Source: Ciona savignyi (Eukaryota > Chordata > Ascidiacea > Phlebobranchia > Cionidae). Taken from it: a stretch of DNA of 64,000 nt. Position numbers and translations under genes: made by a program. This document shows, piece after piece, positions 21,401 to 30,800 of the stretch. The stretch's first letter is position 1. Each line of letters opens with the position of its first letter. The DNA lies in assembly GCA_000149265.1 (NCBI GenBank), contig CH002666.1:360082-424081 (forward strand). The letters are read 5' to 3'. The notes beneath the pieces were generated by a model. That model searched no databases and was not told the DNA's origin. It saw only the letters and a program-made list of their open reading frames with translations.

Positions 21401-23919
21401 CACTCCATTGGAGTCAAATACAATTTTACTATGATAATCCTTGTCACAAATATGTGCACTACACACTGCGGTTCTTTTTCCAGGTAGTTTAGAACGCTTG
21501 CATTGTTGTATCCATTGCTTCATCTGTTTTTTGTCGTTGTGAGGAAATCGATGGAAGAGCACAGGTGGATTGGAATTTCGTGTGCTGTAATAGGAATTTG
21601 TACATCCCGGAGCAAAACAATATGCTCCAATCACTCTTCCTTCCTTCTCAGTGGCTTAACTTTAGGCATTTTACAATATCTAATAAAAAGAACTAAATTG
21701 GAAAAGTGGTATATTCTTATTAACTTATTTGGGTAGTTAAGTACAGATCTATTATATATATTCTTCACTTACTTATCTGAGTGCTTGCTGTGTACTTATT
21801 GTCATACTACACATTGGCTACTCAACTGTGGATTAACTGGTTTATGCAATAAGTGGTATTCTCAACCAGTAGGCTAATGCTCAGTTTCAATAACAGCAGA
21901 CATTAAATGCACCACATACACAACAGCAAAACATTATACAAACAGCCAAGGTAAACCATGAAAGAAATAGGCTATTCCCACCGCATAGTCTAATCTTTGA
22001 TTGATGGCTGGTTTATTTATATAAATTGCTGGCAGTTACAGTTTAATGCATTCTGTTATAGTTTTCTTGTTCTGTCTTCACTTTTATGATTTATGATATA
22101 AATTGCTAAGACTTATTATTCTAAAGTCATTTAAATACGAGACCTGTATACCTCAGCATTCAGCTTAGGTCCAGGACCGTGCAGGCCTTAATGACCGCGC
22201 TTAAAGTAAGCTGTCACCATGTACATTGGTTCAGTAAGGCTATATGACAAGTGTTATGCTAAGTCTCCATAAAAACACGAAAATACAACGCTCCTGCAGG
22301 CGCTTCTGTTACTAATTCACCTCTAAACTGGCACATGATTGTATACAATGCATATAGGCACGAAATCTCAACAACGTCAATGACGTAATACGGGAAATCC
22401 CCTAACATAAAATGAAATGCATTTTTGCTCATAACTCTTTAACAAAAAAATATTGGAAGAAACTGATTTAATTTTTGAAATCAGCGTAGTTTTTTCCATT
22501 AATTAAGATATTCTTAAAATTGACTTCAGTTCCCCTTTAATAACTTACCAGAAAAGTAACATGCACCTACCGGCGCATAGTTCTGTATAACTAACTGGTA
22601 CAAATGGTTTGTAACAAGATCTGCAAAAAGTAGAGACAACCTTTTCAAACTCCGCGTTACATTTTAGATCCGAATTACTTTTAACTGTGTATCATTAGTT
22701 CGTTTTCTAAAATATAATTACGTTTTCATATTTCAACGTTTTTAGTAAAATTACTATTAATTATCACAATCGGCTGAAACAATTCTTTTCAGTGCGGTCT
22801 TTAAAAGACGAAATTCCGTTGTTGTACCTCGCCACGTTCACCCACACCGACCTACCCCGACTGACATGCGCAAGCGTCGATCGGTCGGCGTCGGGACTAA
22901 GTTTTGCCACTGGTGGGTCGAAACTACTTCTGTGGAGGGATGTCGGCTTAAAGTAAGTATTTTTACCTTAGAGTTTTCTATGCTTTCTTTGAACCAGTTG
23001 GCTCATTGGTTGGTCAGTGAACAGAAAACTGGAAGTTTAGTTATAGTTTAGTTTATTTTTTGTTCTACGAGGAAAACATGAAGCAGGACCTTTCATACAA
23101 ATTGGAAAACGGGAAAAACGGCATAACGACACGTCTAAAAAAGCAATAAATTGTTAAATTTCGGTATACTTAGACGTGTAAAGTTTTCGTGGTCGGAATC
23201 CATGAGCTATGAGAGGTGGTCAGTGGTGGCTGTAATGAACGTTTTTTTGACATAGTTGGCTAATAGTTTAAACAAACGCCCAAGTAAATTCTTAATTGTA
23301 TGAAACATACAGCAATAAACCCGAATTAAAATTTAACATAAATCTATCTACAGGTTGCATTTTGGTAATATAACCCTATGTTTGCCTTCCTATCGGGATA
23401 ATCCAGTCCTATTTAATTGAATCAAAATATAAACTCGTCATTACTTTGGTTTTCGTAGCACACGTACTGCTGTATTGAAGAGAACACACTTATTGTCATT
23501 AAAAAGTATATTAATTTGCGATATCTACATACGTACAACTTCCTTCATTTGTTCATATACTAAACTTGAGTAAAAGTGATAATGATACTAAGTTGTTTAA
23601 TCCCTGTAGAGTATTTTAGTTGATTATGCGGTTCGTTTAAGAACATTCTCCACTTTTATTTTGCAGGACAACGAATCTTCCCAGCCTTGAAATAAAAGGA
23701 AAAAGTCATCCGGATTTAAACAAAGTTGCTCAGCCGTCAGATGAAGAGTCATGTGCAAGTGAAACTGAAGATGAAGGCGGTTGGTGGTGGTCCAGGCCGG
23801 TTGAAACTGGTTCTACCAAGAAATCTGAAGAACAGAGTGATTCAGATTCGGACAGTAGCATTGAAGAACTGAAAACGAAAACTGCTCAAAACAGTTGGAA
23901 CTGGTGTTCTGTTGTGTAG
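12499..23919 (+). CDS. WD40-repeat protein with N-terminal basic coiled coil, family not recognised
   Basis: Thirteen exons join in phase: 12499-12637, 13104-13319, 13806-13907, 14536-14628, 15331-15468, 16090-16231, 17037-17158, 17598-17798, 18379-18473, 18935-19166, 19657-19776, 22793-22952, 23667-23919, giving about 670 residues. The N-terminus has a charged helix (KAVRKYRKKLRQIERLE). Exons 3-5 encode a polar linker; exons 3 and 4 are near copies of each other. From exon 6 WD40 repeats begin (EGHNDVVNCV, VTGSRDTSVKLWD, LLLTSSLDCYVKLW, FATGGSKLLLWRDVG). The tail is acidic with serine runs and ends NWCSVV. Exon 1, the exon 1/2 junction and the exon 5/6 join are the least certain: exon 5 could instead end a separate short gene at 15498. 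The ATG at 12499 may not be the true start. No enzyme motif is seen, so a scaffold role is likely. Intron 11 contains a DNA transposon. Confidence 0.65.
12923..13085 (+). repeat. tRNA-derived SINE, internally deleted
   Basis: Head, box B and the GGCACTTTACGGACATTGCC segment are joined directly to the 3' CCCATTCACG segment. It ends about 19 bases before an exon of the WD40 gene. Confidence 0.85.
13478..13622 (-). repeat. Dispersed repeat B
   Basis: Reversed, it reads TAGTTTATTTTTTGTTTTAC followed by GAAAAC...GCAGAACCTTTGATAAAAA. Other copies start near 16447, 19806, 23041 and 31878. The family is not identified. Confidence 0.6.
13955..14240 (+). repeat. tRNA-derived SINE, full length
   Basis: Head through tail (AAACATATCCTATCCTATT). 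It lies between the two duplicated exons of the WD40 gene. Confidence 0.9.
15066..15308 (+). repeat. tRNA-derived SINE, 5'-truncated
   Basis: Begins after box B at GGTCGCTAGCTAACCGG and ends in CCTATCCTA, 23 bases before an exon. Confidence 0.9.
16315..16446 (+). repeat. Diverged SINE fragment
   Basis: Weak similarity over the TTGGTCAAGG...ACTTAACATACATTGCTTGAA segment, followed directly by a copy of repeat B. Confidence 0.5.
16447..16560 (+). repeat. Dispersed repeat B
   Basis: Starts TAGTTTAGTTTATTTTTTG and contains ATTTGGAAAACGGCAAAACG. Confidence 0.6.
16841..17010. repeat. Three tandem copies of a unit of about 62 bp
   Basis: Units begin ATCATTTTTCAAAACTTGCA, at 16841, 16903 and 16964, each with TAAATAAAATCATATTT. 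The array ends about 25 bases before the acceptor of WD40 exon 7. Confidence 0.85.
17255..17471. mobile_element. MITE with telomere-like core (type A ends)
   Basis: Left end GCGGTACTTC, right end TATTTAGAGGCACCC, flanked by GAGTTTTT (17247-17254) and GAGTTTGT (17472-17479), an 8-bp duplication with one mismatch. The core contains GGGGTTGGGGTTATAG. The right subterminal part has GCGCTCCAAGC units. Confidence 0.75.
17850..17998 (-). repeat. tRNA-derived SINE, central deletion
   Basis: Reversed, it has the head (GACCGATTAGTCTAG), box B and the tail, with the middle missing. Its head faces the head of the next copy. Confidence 0.8.
18058..18235 (+). repeat. tRNA-derived SINE, 3'-truncated
   Basis: Head CACCGGTTGTCTGGTGG through CCTGACGGTGGGCG; the 3' segment is missing. 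Confidence 0.8.
19262..19522 (+). repeat. tRNA-derived SINE
   Basis: Head damaged, box B present (GGTTGCCGGTTCAAAACT), and the 3' part complete to CCCATCCTAT. Confidence 0.9.
19806..19925 (+). repeat. Dispersed repeat B, diverged
   Basis: Starts TTTATTTTAGTTTATTTTTG; weaker match than the other copies. Confidence 0.4.
20188..20773 (+). repeat. Left long terminal inverted repeat
   Basis: Pairs with 21957-22536 in reverse orientation with scattered mismatches and small indels. Similarity stops sharply after TATTTCTTTCATG. Confidence 0.85.
20955..21314 (+). CDS. P2X7 C-terminal-domain-like protein in transposon
   Basis: ORF of 119 residues. Residues about 58-115 look like the cysteine-rich cytoplasmic ballast domain of the P2X7 receptor: WCRCKNC, then ECLCC, then WTCTT and an LDKEVLEVALDV helix. 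Free-standing versions of this domain are known in many invertebrate and fish genomes, often beside mobile-element genes. The first 55 residues are polar and unassigned. No membrane segment is present, so it is not a channel. The last 49 bases overlap the THAP ORF on the other strand. It may be an exon of a longer product or an accessory DNA-binding or regulatory protein of the element; function is not known. Confidence 0.65.
   Translation: MDDSFQHSGMDERNFIVHNKITQIQSYAFKPRKTSESIFEDASPIEENVYLETLPIDMTWCRCKNCILMDTPQECLCCMNVHAFVHKITPHWTCTTKSPYFSIIYLDKEVLEVALDVLG
21266..21634 (-). CDS. THAP-domain protein in transposon
   Basis: ORF of 122 residues. The first 90 form a THAP C2CH zinc finger: C6 and C11 (CFAPGC), FHRFP, the invariant Trp in KQWIQQC, the C-x2-H pair in VCSAH, and the closing VPTVF motif. 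THAP domains bind DNA and occur in P-element and Kolobok-type transposon proteins. The Ser/Thr-rich tail ends after 32 more residues and no DDE/RNase-H region follows, so this is a DNA-binding protein or a truncated remnant. It probably recognises the element's inverted repeats (inference). Confidence 0.85.
   Translation of the reverse strand: MIGAYCFAPGCTNSYYSTRNSNPPVLFHRFPHNDKKQMKQWIQQCKRSKLPGKRTAVCSAHICDKDYHSKIVFDSNGVAKMMKTNHLVKNTVPTVFNFSDYDFKHSDQPSTSSATSRTSLSK
21957..22536 (-). repeat. Right long terminal inverted repeat
   Basis: Reverse-complement partner of 20188-20773. Confidence 0.85.
23041..23195 (+). repeat. Dispersed repeat B
   Basis: Contains AGTTTATTTTTTGTTCTACG and ATTGGAAAACGGGAAAAACG. 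Confidence 0.6.
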
Positions 23920-24073
23920 ACTATCATCAATTTGTGGGAAAAGTTGCAATATTTGAATCATGTATTTTTGTAGGATAATTATTATGTTTATTACTTTTGT
24001 GAAGGTTGAGTACATACAGGTTTTCACATGAAATGCTGTTAAACAACATTCTATACAAAGTTATAAGTTTGCA

Positions 24074-24092
24074 CTCACATTTCCATTTCAGA
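24074..24092 (+). promoter_or_regulatory. Candidate spliced-leader acceptor before DPH7
   Basis: TCACATTTCCATTTCAG, a polypyrimidine-AG acceptor 13-14 bases before the DPH7 ATG, in a 185-bp gap after the WD40 stop that contains no AATAAA. This fits a downstream gene of an operon processed by SL trans-splicing, as known in Ciona. It could also be an ordinary 5'UTR intron acceptor. Confidence 0.4.
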
Positions 24093-24104
24093 GTTAGTTT
24101 TATA

Positions 24105-25160
24105 ATGTTAACAGCGAACACGTTAGCTGTGGTTGACACTGAGCTCCACGCGGATTCAGTGGAATGGTGTCCCGTGGAAGGATCCCAGCCTTACCTGGTC
24201 GGGGGAACATACCAACTGCGCAGTTGCGAAACAAAAAGCGACGAAACCGACGTTCGAATCGGATATTTACAGCTCTACAAACTGCAGGAATGTCCGTCCG
24301 AAAAACGGCTTGGTTTAGAAAAGAAATTCCGCGTCAGTTCGCCTGGCGTTTTGGACATGAAATGGTGTCATCGGAAATTGATACAAAACAAGCCGACAAT
24401 TGCGACCGTGGACGCGGAAGGTTCACTTAATTTCTACGTATTAGAAACTGATGAAAGTTTGGTGAAAATCTGTGAAACCCCAAACAAGGGCTGCATCGCA
24501 CTTTCTTTAGACTGGTCTTCGGTGCTGGATAGCACCAATCATCGTGTCGTTGTCAGTTACTCGAACGGCAAGCTCGGTTTAGTTCAAGTGACCGATTCGT
24601 CCCCGGTTTTGCTCCATCAGTGGAATGCTCATGATTTCGAGGCTTGGATTTGTGCGTTTAACTACGAAAATACCTCTGTTGTATACTCGGGTGGCGACGA
24701 CTGTTTATTTCGGGGCTGGGACGTCCGCGCGCACGAGAAACCAACTTTTACGAAAAAAACACACGACATGGGCGTCTGCAGCATCCAATGCAATCCACTG
24801 CAGCCGTGCGTGGTAGCAACTGGTAGTTATGATGAGCATGTCCGGATCTGGGATACCAGATGTTTGCGCAAACAACCACTGGCGTGTAGTAATGTCGGCG
24901 GCGGAGTTTGGCGCTTAAAATGGAGTCCTAATTGTCGCAATACACTACTCGCCGCTTGTATGCATAACGGATTCTCGGTATTGGACTGGGAATGCAGTTC
25001 CAACAGCCTAAATCGTACTTTACATTATGCAAATCACGAATCGCTTGCTTACGGAGTTGACTGGTGCTATATTCCTAACCACAAGACTACCACGAGAGAT
25101 ATCGTAGCATCTTGTTCGTTCTATGATCATAAATTGTGCTTGTGGGAGGTAATAAAGTAA
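24105..25160 (+). CDS. DPH7: Diphthine methyl ester hydrolase DPH7 (WDR85)
   Basis: DPH7 is a WD40 protein that removes a methyl group from methylated diphthine on elongation factor 2, allowing the final amidation to diphthamide. A single uninterrupted exon encodes 351 residues from the preferred ATG at 24105; an in-frame ATG at 24006 would add 33 residues that look like untranslated sequence. Family hallmarks: HDFEAWICAFNYE, VYSGGDDCLFRGWDVR, THDMGVCSIQ, VATGSYDEHVRIWDTR, GGVWRLKWSP, LAACMHNGF and CSFYDHKLCLWE. It is intronless, unlike its neighbours, and more GC-rich than the flanking DNA. It starts 185 bp after the WD40 gene on the same strand. Confidence 0.95.
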   Translation: MLTANTLAVVDTELHADSVEWCPVEGSQPYLVGGTYQLRSCETKSDETDVRIGYLQLYKLQECPSEKRLGLEKKFRVSSPGVLDMKWCHRKLIQNKPTIATVDAEGSLNFYVLETDESLVKICETPNKGCIALSLDWSSVLDSTNHRVVVSYSNGKLGLVQVTDSSPVLLHQWNAHDFEAWICAFNYENTSVVYSGGDDCLFRGWDVRAHEKPTFTKKTHDMGVCSIQCNPLQPCVVATGSYDEHVRIWDTRCLRKQPLACSNVGGGVWRLKWSPNCRNTLLAACMHNGFSVLDWECSSNSLNRTLHYANHESLAYGVDWCYIPNHKTTTRDIVASCSFYDHKLCLWEVIK

Positions 25161-25428
25161 TAACCTAATTTTGCAATTGGTATATATAAGCAGTAATCCA
25201 GGGGATTAAATTCAAGGTGTAAAGGGAATTTCCTTAAATCCTGTCCAGACCATCGTTTGTTAAAGACATTTCAACAGAAAAAAGTTGTGAAAGGTTTGAA
25301 CACTTTTACAATTTCTGGTATAGAGTATATATGTGGAGAGCAGGGTTTGTTGTTATTTATTGACATTCATATAAAAAAACACCAAACAGAATAATTTATA
25401 TAAGCGGCAATAAAGTATTACATTTACT

Positions 25429-25691
25429 NNNNNNNNNNNNNNNNNNNNNNNNNNNNNNNNNNNNNNNNNNNNNNNNNNNNNNNNNNNNNNNNNNNNNNNN
25501 NNNNNNNNNNNNNNNNNNNNNNNNNNNNNNNNNNNNNNNNNNNNNNNNNNNNNNNNNNNNNNNNNNNNNNNNNNNNNNNNNNNNNNNNNNNNNNNNNNNN
25601 NNNNNNNNNNNNNNNNNNNNNNNNNNNNNNNNNNNNNNNNNNNNNNNNNNNNNNNNNNNNNNNNNNNNNNNNNNNNNNNNNNNNNNNNNNN
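25429..25691. other. Assembly gap (263 N)
   Basis: Unknown sequence. Confidence 0.99.
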
Positions 25692-26029
25692 ATTCATATA
25701 CCAAATATCATACGTAATATAACACAGTCAGTTCTTGAAACGCCATAACAAAAACACTTTATTATAGTGTTTATGTGTTATGTTTGTTACATTTTTTTGT
25801 CAAACGGTTTGACATGGGTGTTTTATCATCCGAAATCACTGAGAAAAAGGTATTAAACATGAATAAATCTCTCAAGAATAAATTCAAATTTAGCTTTAAC
25901 TAAACTTTTAAAACACAAATTCACGTTTTTTCGACATTGGATTTTAAAGGGATCAAAGAGCTTGTATGCTGTTAGAACACTCACCAAAGATAGTAAATGG
26001 TAAACATTTTTTTTTAAATGGGACACATA

Positions 26030-26195
26030 TTGTTTTTGCCCGTTTTTTGTTTTTTCGTCAAACGCTTGACAGGCATGGCATGTCGGCCCGACATCTACCA
26101 AAAGAAATAATGGAATTGTAATGAAACTTTGTCATTTGTTAGACAACATGGTCTAAATATTCATATACCAAAATTTTGGGTAATAAATGCACAAA
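26030..26195 (+). repeat. Dispersed repeat C
   Basis: Contains CCCGACATCTACCAAAAGAA and TTTGTTAGACAACATGGTCT. Homologous segments occur near 30290-30375, 35395-35535 and 35745-35890 (reverse) and 39490-39675 (same strand). Confidence 0.65.
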
Positions 26196-26264
26196 TGCTT
26201 GCAAAAACGAACTACATACTGTGTGTATAAAATACATATTGTGTTTAGGAACCCTGCTTATATG

Positions 26265-26990
26265 AATATAGGAGGCGGTCAACTAATTATTCTCCCTATC
26301 TCTCCAATGCAAACTGACCTCACAAAATCCGGTACCTCTAAATACTACAGGACCTCTTGGACCGCTTGGATCGCATGGAGCGCTTGAATCGCTTGGATCG
26401 CTTGGATCGCTTGGAGCGCTTTCTATACTTCGTAATTACAAAAGCCATGATATTAATGTTAGGGTTGGGGTTAAAGTTAGTTCTGGGGTTGAGATTAGTG
26501 TTCGGGATAAGATTAGAATTACTTTTCATAGAAATCTAAGTGATCCAAGCGCTTCAAGCGATCCAAGCGGTCCTGTAGTATTTAGAGGCACCCCATAAAA
26601 ACAGCTAGAATTCCTGACACAGAAAGTCTTAGATTTTTTTTTAAATTCAAAATTGAAGCTTGGATCTGCAACCTAAACTTAAATTTCTTCAAAATTTTAC
26701 TTAAAAACTTTGTGCCCATACCCCTTCGTACATCGGCAACTTTTTACCAACAAAACAGCCAGCAGATGCACATTCAACTCCTTTCAAAATTACTGCTCCA
26801 CTACCACAAAACTTTACAGCTGAACGAGAACACCGACGCGCAGCGTAGCACATGCTGCTTTCAACCAAACAAACATTGGGGAACCACCACTGCACTCAGC
26901 AAAGCACTCGTTTAAAAACAATGACTAAGATAGGGTACTACTCGTCACATCCTGCCGTTTATAGAGGTCTTAATTGGTTATACGCAATCT
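26265..26990 (+). repeat. Dispersed repeat D, copy 1, with nested MITE
   Basis: About 460 bp of sequence shared with 59570-59950, starting GGAGGCGGTCAACTAATTAT. The MITE at 26329-26593 is absent from the second copy. Confidence 0.8.
26329..26593. mobile_element. MITE with telomere-like core and 9-bp subterminal arrays (type A)
   Basis: Ends CCGGTACCTCTAAATAC and GTATTTAGAGGCACCC. Inside each end is an array of GCTTGGATC-type units, in opposite orientations. The core holds GTTAGGGTTGGGGTTAAAG. Flanks CACAAAAT and CATAAAAA match the empty-site sequence CACAAAAA in the repeat-D copy near 59628, supporting an 8-bp duplication. Confidence 0.8.
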
Positions 26991-27296
26991 ATACAGTGGT
27001 GGTTAAACACGTGGTTGACACTGTCTAATTCAATATTTAAAGCTGCATTTTATTTCTTGTTTTTGACGATTCAGTTGATGATTCGTTTCCGGTGCGTCTT
27101 GTCTCACGCTTGGCGTGTGTTATGTAAATAATTCTTTGATGACATAGAAAGTCTATAATGGTAAAAAACCTTGCTTTATTCTTTCTCCTTTTGTTTACCT
27201 AATTAAGCTATACTCAGTGTATAGTGCTTTAAACTGTCCTACGCGCGTAAATTACAAAAATAAACGACCAGTTATCAAAGATTTTTCCTGGTGTCA

Positions 27297-27489
27297 GGGT
27301 AAAAGGAGGGGAAGTGGGATGGCGGGAAGGAGGGAAACTGCACACTAAAATAAATATATTATGACATTAAAGTTAGTTTTAAACTTGGGGTCAAAGTTAG
27401 GGTTAGTTCTGGGTTGAGATTAGTGTTTACGAAAGGTTTAAAATTAGTTTCCATAGTTTTTCCCTCCTTTCCTCCTTTTAGTGTTGCCC
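27297..27489. mobile_element. MITE with telomere-like core (type B ends)
   Basis: Left arm GGGTAAAAGGAGGGGAAG, right arm (reversed) GGGCAACACTAAAAGGAGGA, with GGAGGGAAA-type units in both arms and a core containing GTTAGGGTTAGTTCTGGG. No clear target duplication. Confidence 0.7.
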
Positions 27490-27852
27490 ACGAAATCATT
27501 GGATTCCGGCACCGCAGGTAAAGTGCTTTAAGTGATAAAATAATCACTACTTCTTTTTTTAGTTTTTGCCTGATAATCTGACGCGCAACCTGTTTGTAGT
27601 ACAGCAAACGGTTAAAAGAGCGAAATATAAACAAACTTTGAGCTCTTTTTAGCCGCAACAACAATATATTTGTTACTGACTGTGTTTACAACCGAGATGT
27701 TGTATTAGTTTCTACTTTTAAACGTTAATTTTTTATAAGCATGTAACAGTAAGTCAATGAGATTTATATACCAAATTAACTAGATTTATTAACACGCTTT
27801 TAAATTTAGTGTTGATTGACATATTAGCTAGATAATAAATACCAGCATTTCA

Positions 27853-30800
27853 ATGGATATTACTGGGAGTGCATATTCTATTCAGGATTTAACAACAAAA
27901 AGTACAAAATACAAGAAGAAAGTCGAGAAATGGCAGGATGGTGGATTTGGTTGGGTGATAGTTATAGCTGGAACAGTGCTCATCAGCATAAAAAGTACCG
28001 TCGAGAAAAGTTATCCTATATTCTACCGCAGTATCATGGAAGAATTTGGAATAAACTATGCACAGGTGTCGCAACTGTTGGCTGTAAATTTTCTTTTATA
28101 TGCAATAACAGGTAAGGGCGTGTACAAATAATAGACCACTTTTACATTCCTTCAACCGAGGCGTTTGGTAAAAACCTTGTGAGATTACATTGCTCGGCTG
28201 CAGCTTATTAAAACTTAACTTAGAATAGGATAGAATAGAATATTCATGTTTATTTCCGTGAGTTGGAGAAACAAGGGGGTTAACAAACGGGTAATCGTCA
28301 GATTACCTCGCTCGCACGTTCGTTTAAAATGGTAGAACATAATAATTCCGCTAGGTTCAGGCAATGTGCGTTAAGTTCCTTGCCCAAGGACACAGCCGAC
28401 AAGCTAGCGACCAGTTTCGAATTTGCAACCTTTTGGTTAAAAGGCGACGCTCTAAACCACTCGACTATAAATCTGTCGAAAAACCATAATATCACAATGT
28501 AAGACCTGCATATGAAAATAAGTTGCCAAAGTCATAGGCCTTTTTAAAGTGGTGAAAACCAACCGTAAATAAATCAACACATGTAGTATTTTTAGGCTTA
28601 ACTTAGTGGTAAAAGTGGTGGTTTTTTATGACACTATTGTATCACAAACTGGTATAAATAACTTTCTAAATACTTTCAGGCACCTCGGCACCAGTGTTAA
28701 TTAACAAAATCGGCTGTCGAAAGTGCGTTATGCTGTTAGGAACTATTTCTACAGCTTCCTGCCTGGTTGCTTCTCTACCTGGAGCATATTGGACACTTCT
28801 ACTGTGTTACGGGGCTATTCCAGGTATTGTGCTTGGTTTGCGCGGTTGGAGAAGCAAATATATTTTAAGTTTAGGCAACATACCCCACGGAAAAGTACTA
28901 ATTGTAGGGATCAGGATTAGGTAGAGGATATTTATGGTTTATCCTCGTAACTAGAAAAACGCAGGAGAGTTATCACGAGTAGAATCTCAGCAATAACCCT
29001 CGAATGCGAGTGAAAACCACTAATATTTCAACATGGGATTCGGCTGAGATCGAATTTATACTTTGCCAAACGACCGATTAAAATAATTATCTGGCTAAAA
29101 TTCATCCTATTGTTCAATCGTAGAGACATATTTCATTTCCACCTCAGACATAGATATTGACAACCGCAGCATGTATAAAACGCACATAGATTATACAGAC
29201 ATATACATTTGTATCGAACGTACATATGAGACAGCTAATTACTTTGACAGCAAAACGATATGGAAATCAGCCTCAACTTCGGTAACCTTTAGACTTGTGG
29301 CTTAGTTATTACCTTATGTCCAGTGCGACGTAAAAAATCAACCAAAACAAAAACAGTCTAAAGCAGGAAACCCGTCATAGGCACGGTGAGAAAATATGCA
29401 GTTGATTGACAATATAGGCACACTGTGGTATACACGGCATAGTATTTACATGAACAAAATTACCAAATCTTTGTTTTTTTCGCATGGGGGTTCTTAACCT
29501 ACCAATTACATCTTTGATTGTATTCACTATTACCAAAGTGATTATGGAACCAGCAATTCTTCTGCTGTAGCATGGGAAGCATCGATTGTTTGCATGTTTA
29601 ATCAAAACGCCAGAGTCGTCGATTCGTAGACCATCGGTATTAAAATACAAAAGCCGGCTTGGGTCGAAATTATCATGTAACAACCGAGTAAATTAACTGT
29701 TTGGCTGCAACCCGACTGTTCAGACCCCGCATCGGGATAAACACGGGTATTAAACACACAACAGACAACAGTCTTCACATGTATTAAACGTACACAAAAC
29801 TAATGGGTCCCAAAGTTACCAAACCAAAAGTCTTTTCTATGTGCAATTAAAAAGGTATATTCAGATTTGTATACATCTATACAGCTGTTTAGATAAATTT
29901 CTTGTATACAAGCAGGTTAAAAAAATATGACAATTTTCATTTATATCATGAATTTTGGGATTACTGTTAGGTGTTCCGTTGGGGTATTTACAACAATAAA
30001 GGTAAAAAATCTCATTAAGTCCATCTTCGATAAGTTCTTATTCGATAAGACTTTCAACCTAATTTCAAAAGCTCTTAAATCCAGATAATTTTTAGATACT
30101 CTTTCCAACAAAAAATCGTCATATTTAGAGTATTTCCGGAGGTGTTTTGTTACTTTGTTATATTTTAAACAGCCTATGTTAACGGATGAGTAATTCGAAT
30201 ATTTCACCACGTGTGTGTTTGAATTTAAAGCATGTTAAGAATAAAGCGCTATACAATGAAAATAATCTAAATTCTTGCAAACCCCCCGATTTTTTTATGA
30301 AATTGGGTAATTCCCCTAGGATTATTGCAATTTTATTCTTCTTTCTGGTAGATGTCGGGGCGACATGCGTAACTAACTAAGTTTGTACCAAATGTGGTCA
30401 AAACTGGAGCAGCCGTCTAAGTACTATGCCACAAATAGGTAATTTTTTTTTAAAATACCCATTTGGTGCTTAACGTCTCAAGCTTATATGGTGGCTCCAA
30501 ATAATTAGCTCCGGTTACGCTCCACAGTCAACGCTGTTTTTTTATTTTAACAGCTGCTTGCTTCGGTCCTCAGTTTGTTGCCGTGACCTCTGCAGTTAAC
30601 ATGTACTTTTCAACTAAAAAAACCCTGGCATTTCAACTCCTGATGCTGGGTTTCGGATTAGGTCCATTGATTTCCGCACCTGTATATCGAGTTTTAATTG
30701 AAGAATATACTTGGAGGGGTGCATTAATGGTAACAACTTTTAAAAGAAGTATATTTTCCTTGTTTAAAAGTTAAAGCTTTAAAATCGTATTAATTTATTA

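Larger units (their letters stand above)
20188..22536. mobile_element. Kolobok/T2-like DNA transposon with long TIRs and two accessory ORFs
   Basis: A 2349-bp element flanked by TTAA on both sides (20184-20187 and 22537-22540). Its inverted repeats, 20188-20773 and 21957-22536, are about 580 bp each and clearly homologous. The ends read TTAAAGGGGAACTG, matching the TTAAAGG terminus and TTAA duplication known for the T2 MITE/Kolobok superfamily (also TTAA-duplicating: piggyBac, whose termini differ). The interior (20774-21956) holds two convergent, slightly overlapping ORFs, one THAP and one P2X7-tail-like. No transposase catalytic domain is visible. It lies in intron 11 of the WD40 gene. Confidence 0.85.
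25161..27852. other. Intergenic, DPH7 to SLC16-like gene
   Basis: AT-rich DNA with an assembly gap and a stack of repeats: repeat C (26030-26195), repeat D (26265-26990) with a nested MITE (26329-26593), and a type-B MITE (27297-27489). Apparent ORFs here lie in the repeats. I see no gene. Confidence 0.6.

Noticed and set aside
20188..22536. piggyBac-type assignment
   Set aside because: TTAA duplication fits piggyBac, but the AGGGGAACTG end, the very long TIRs and the THAP ORF fit Kolobok/T2 better; a genome search for the autonomous partner would decide.
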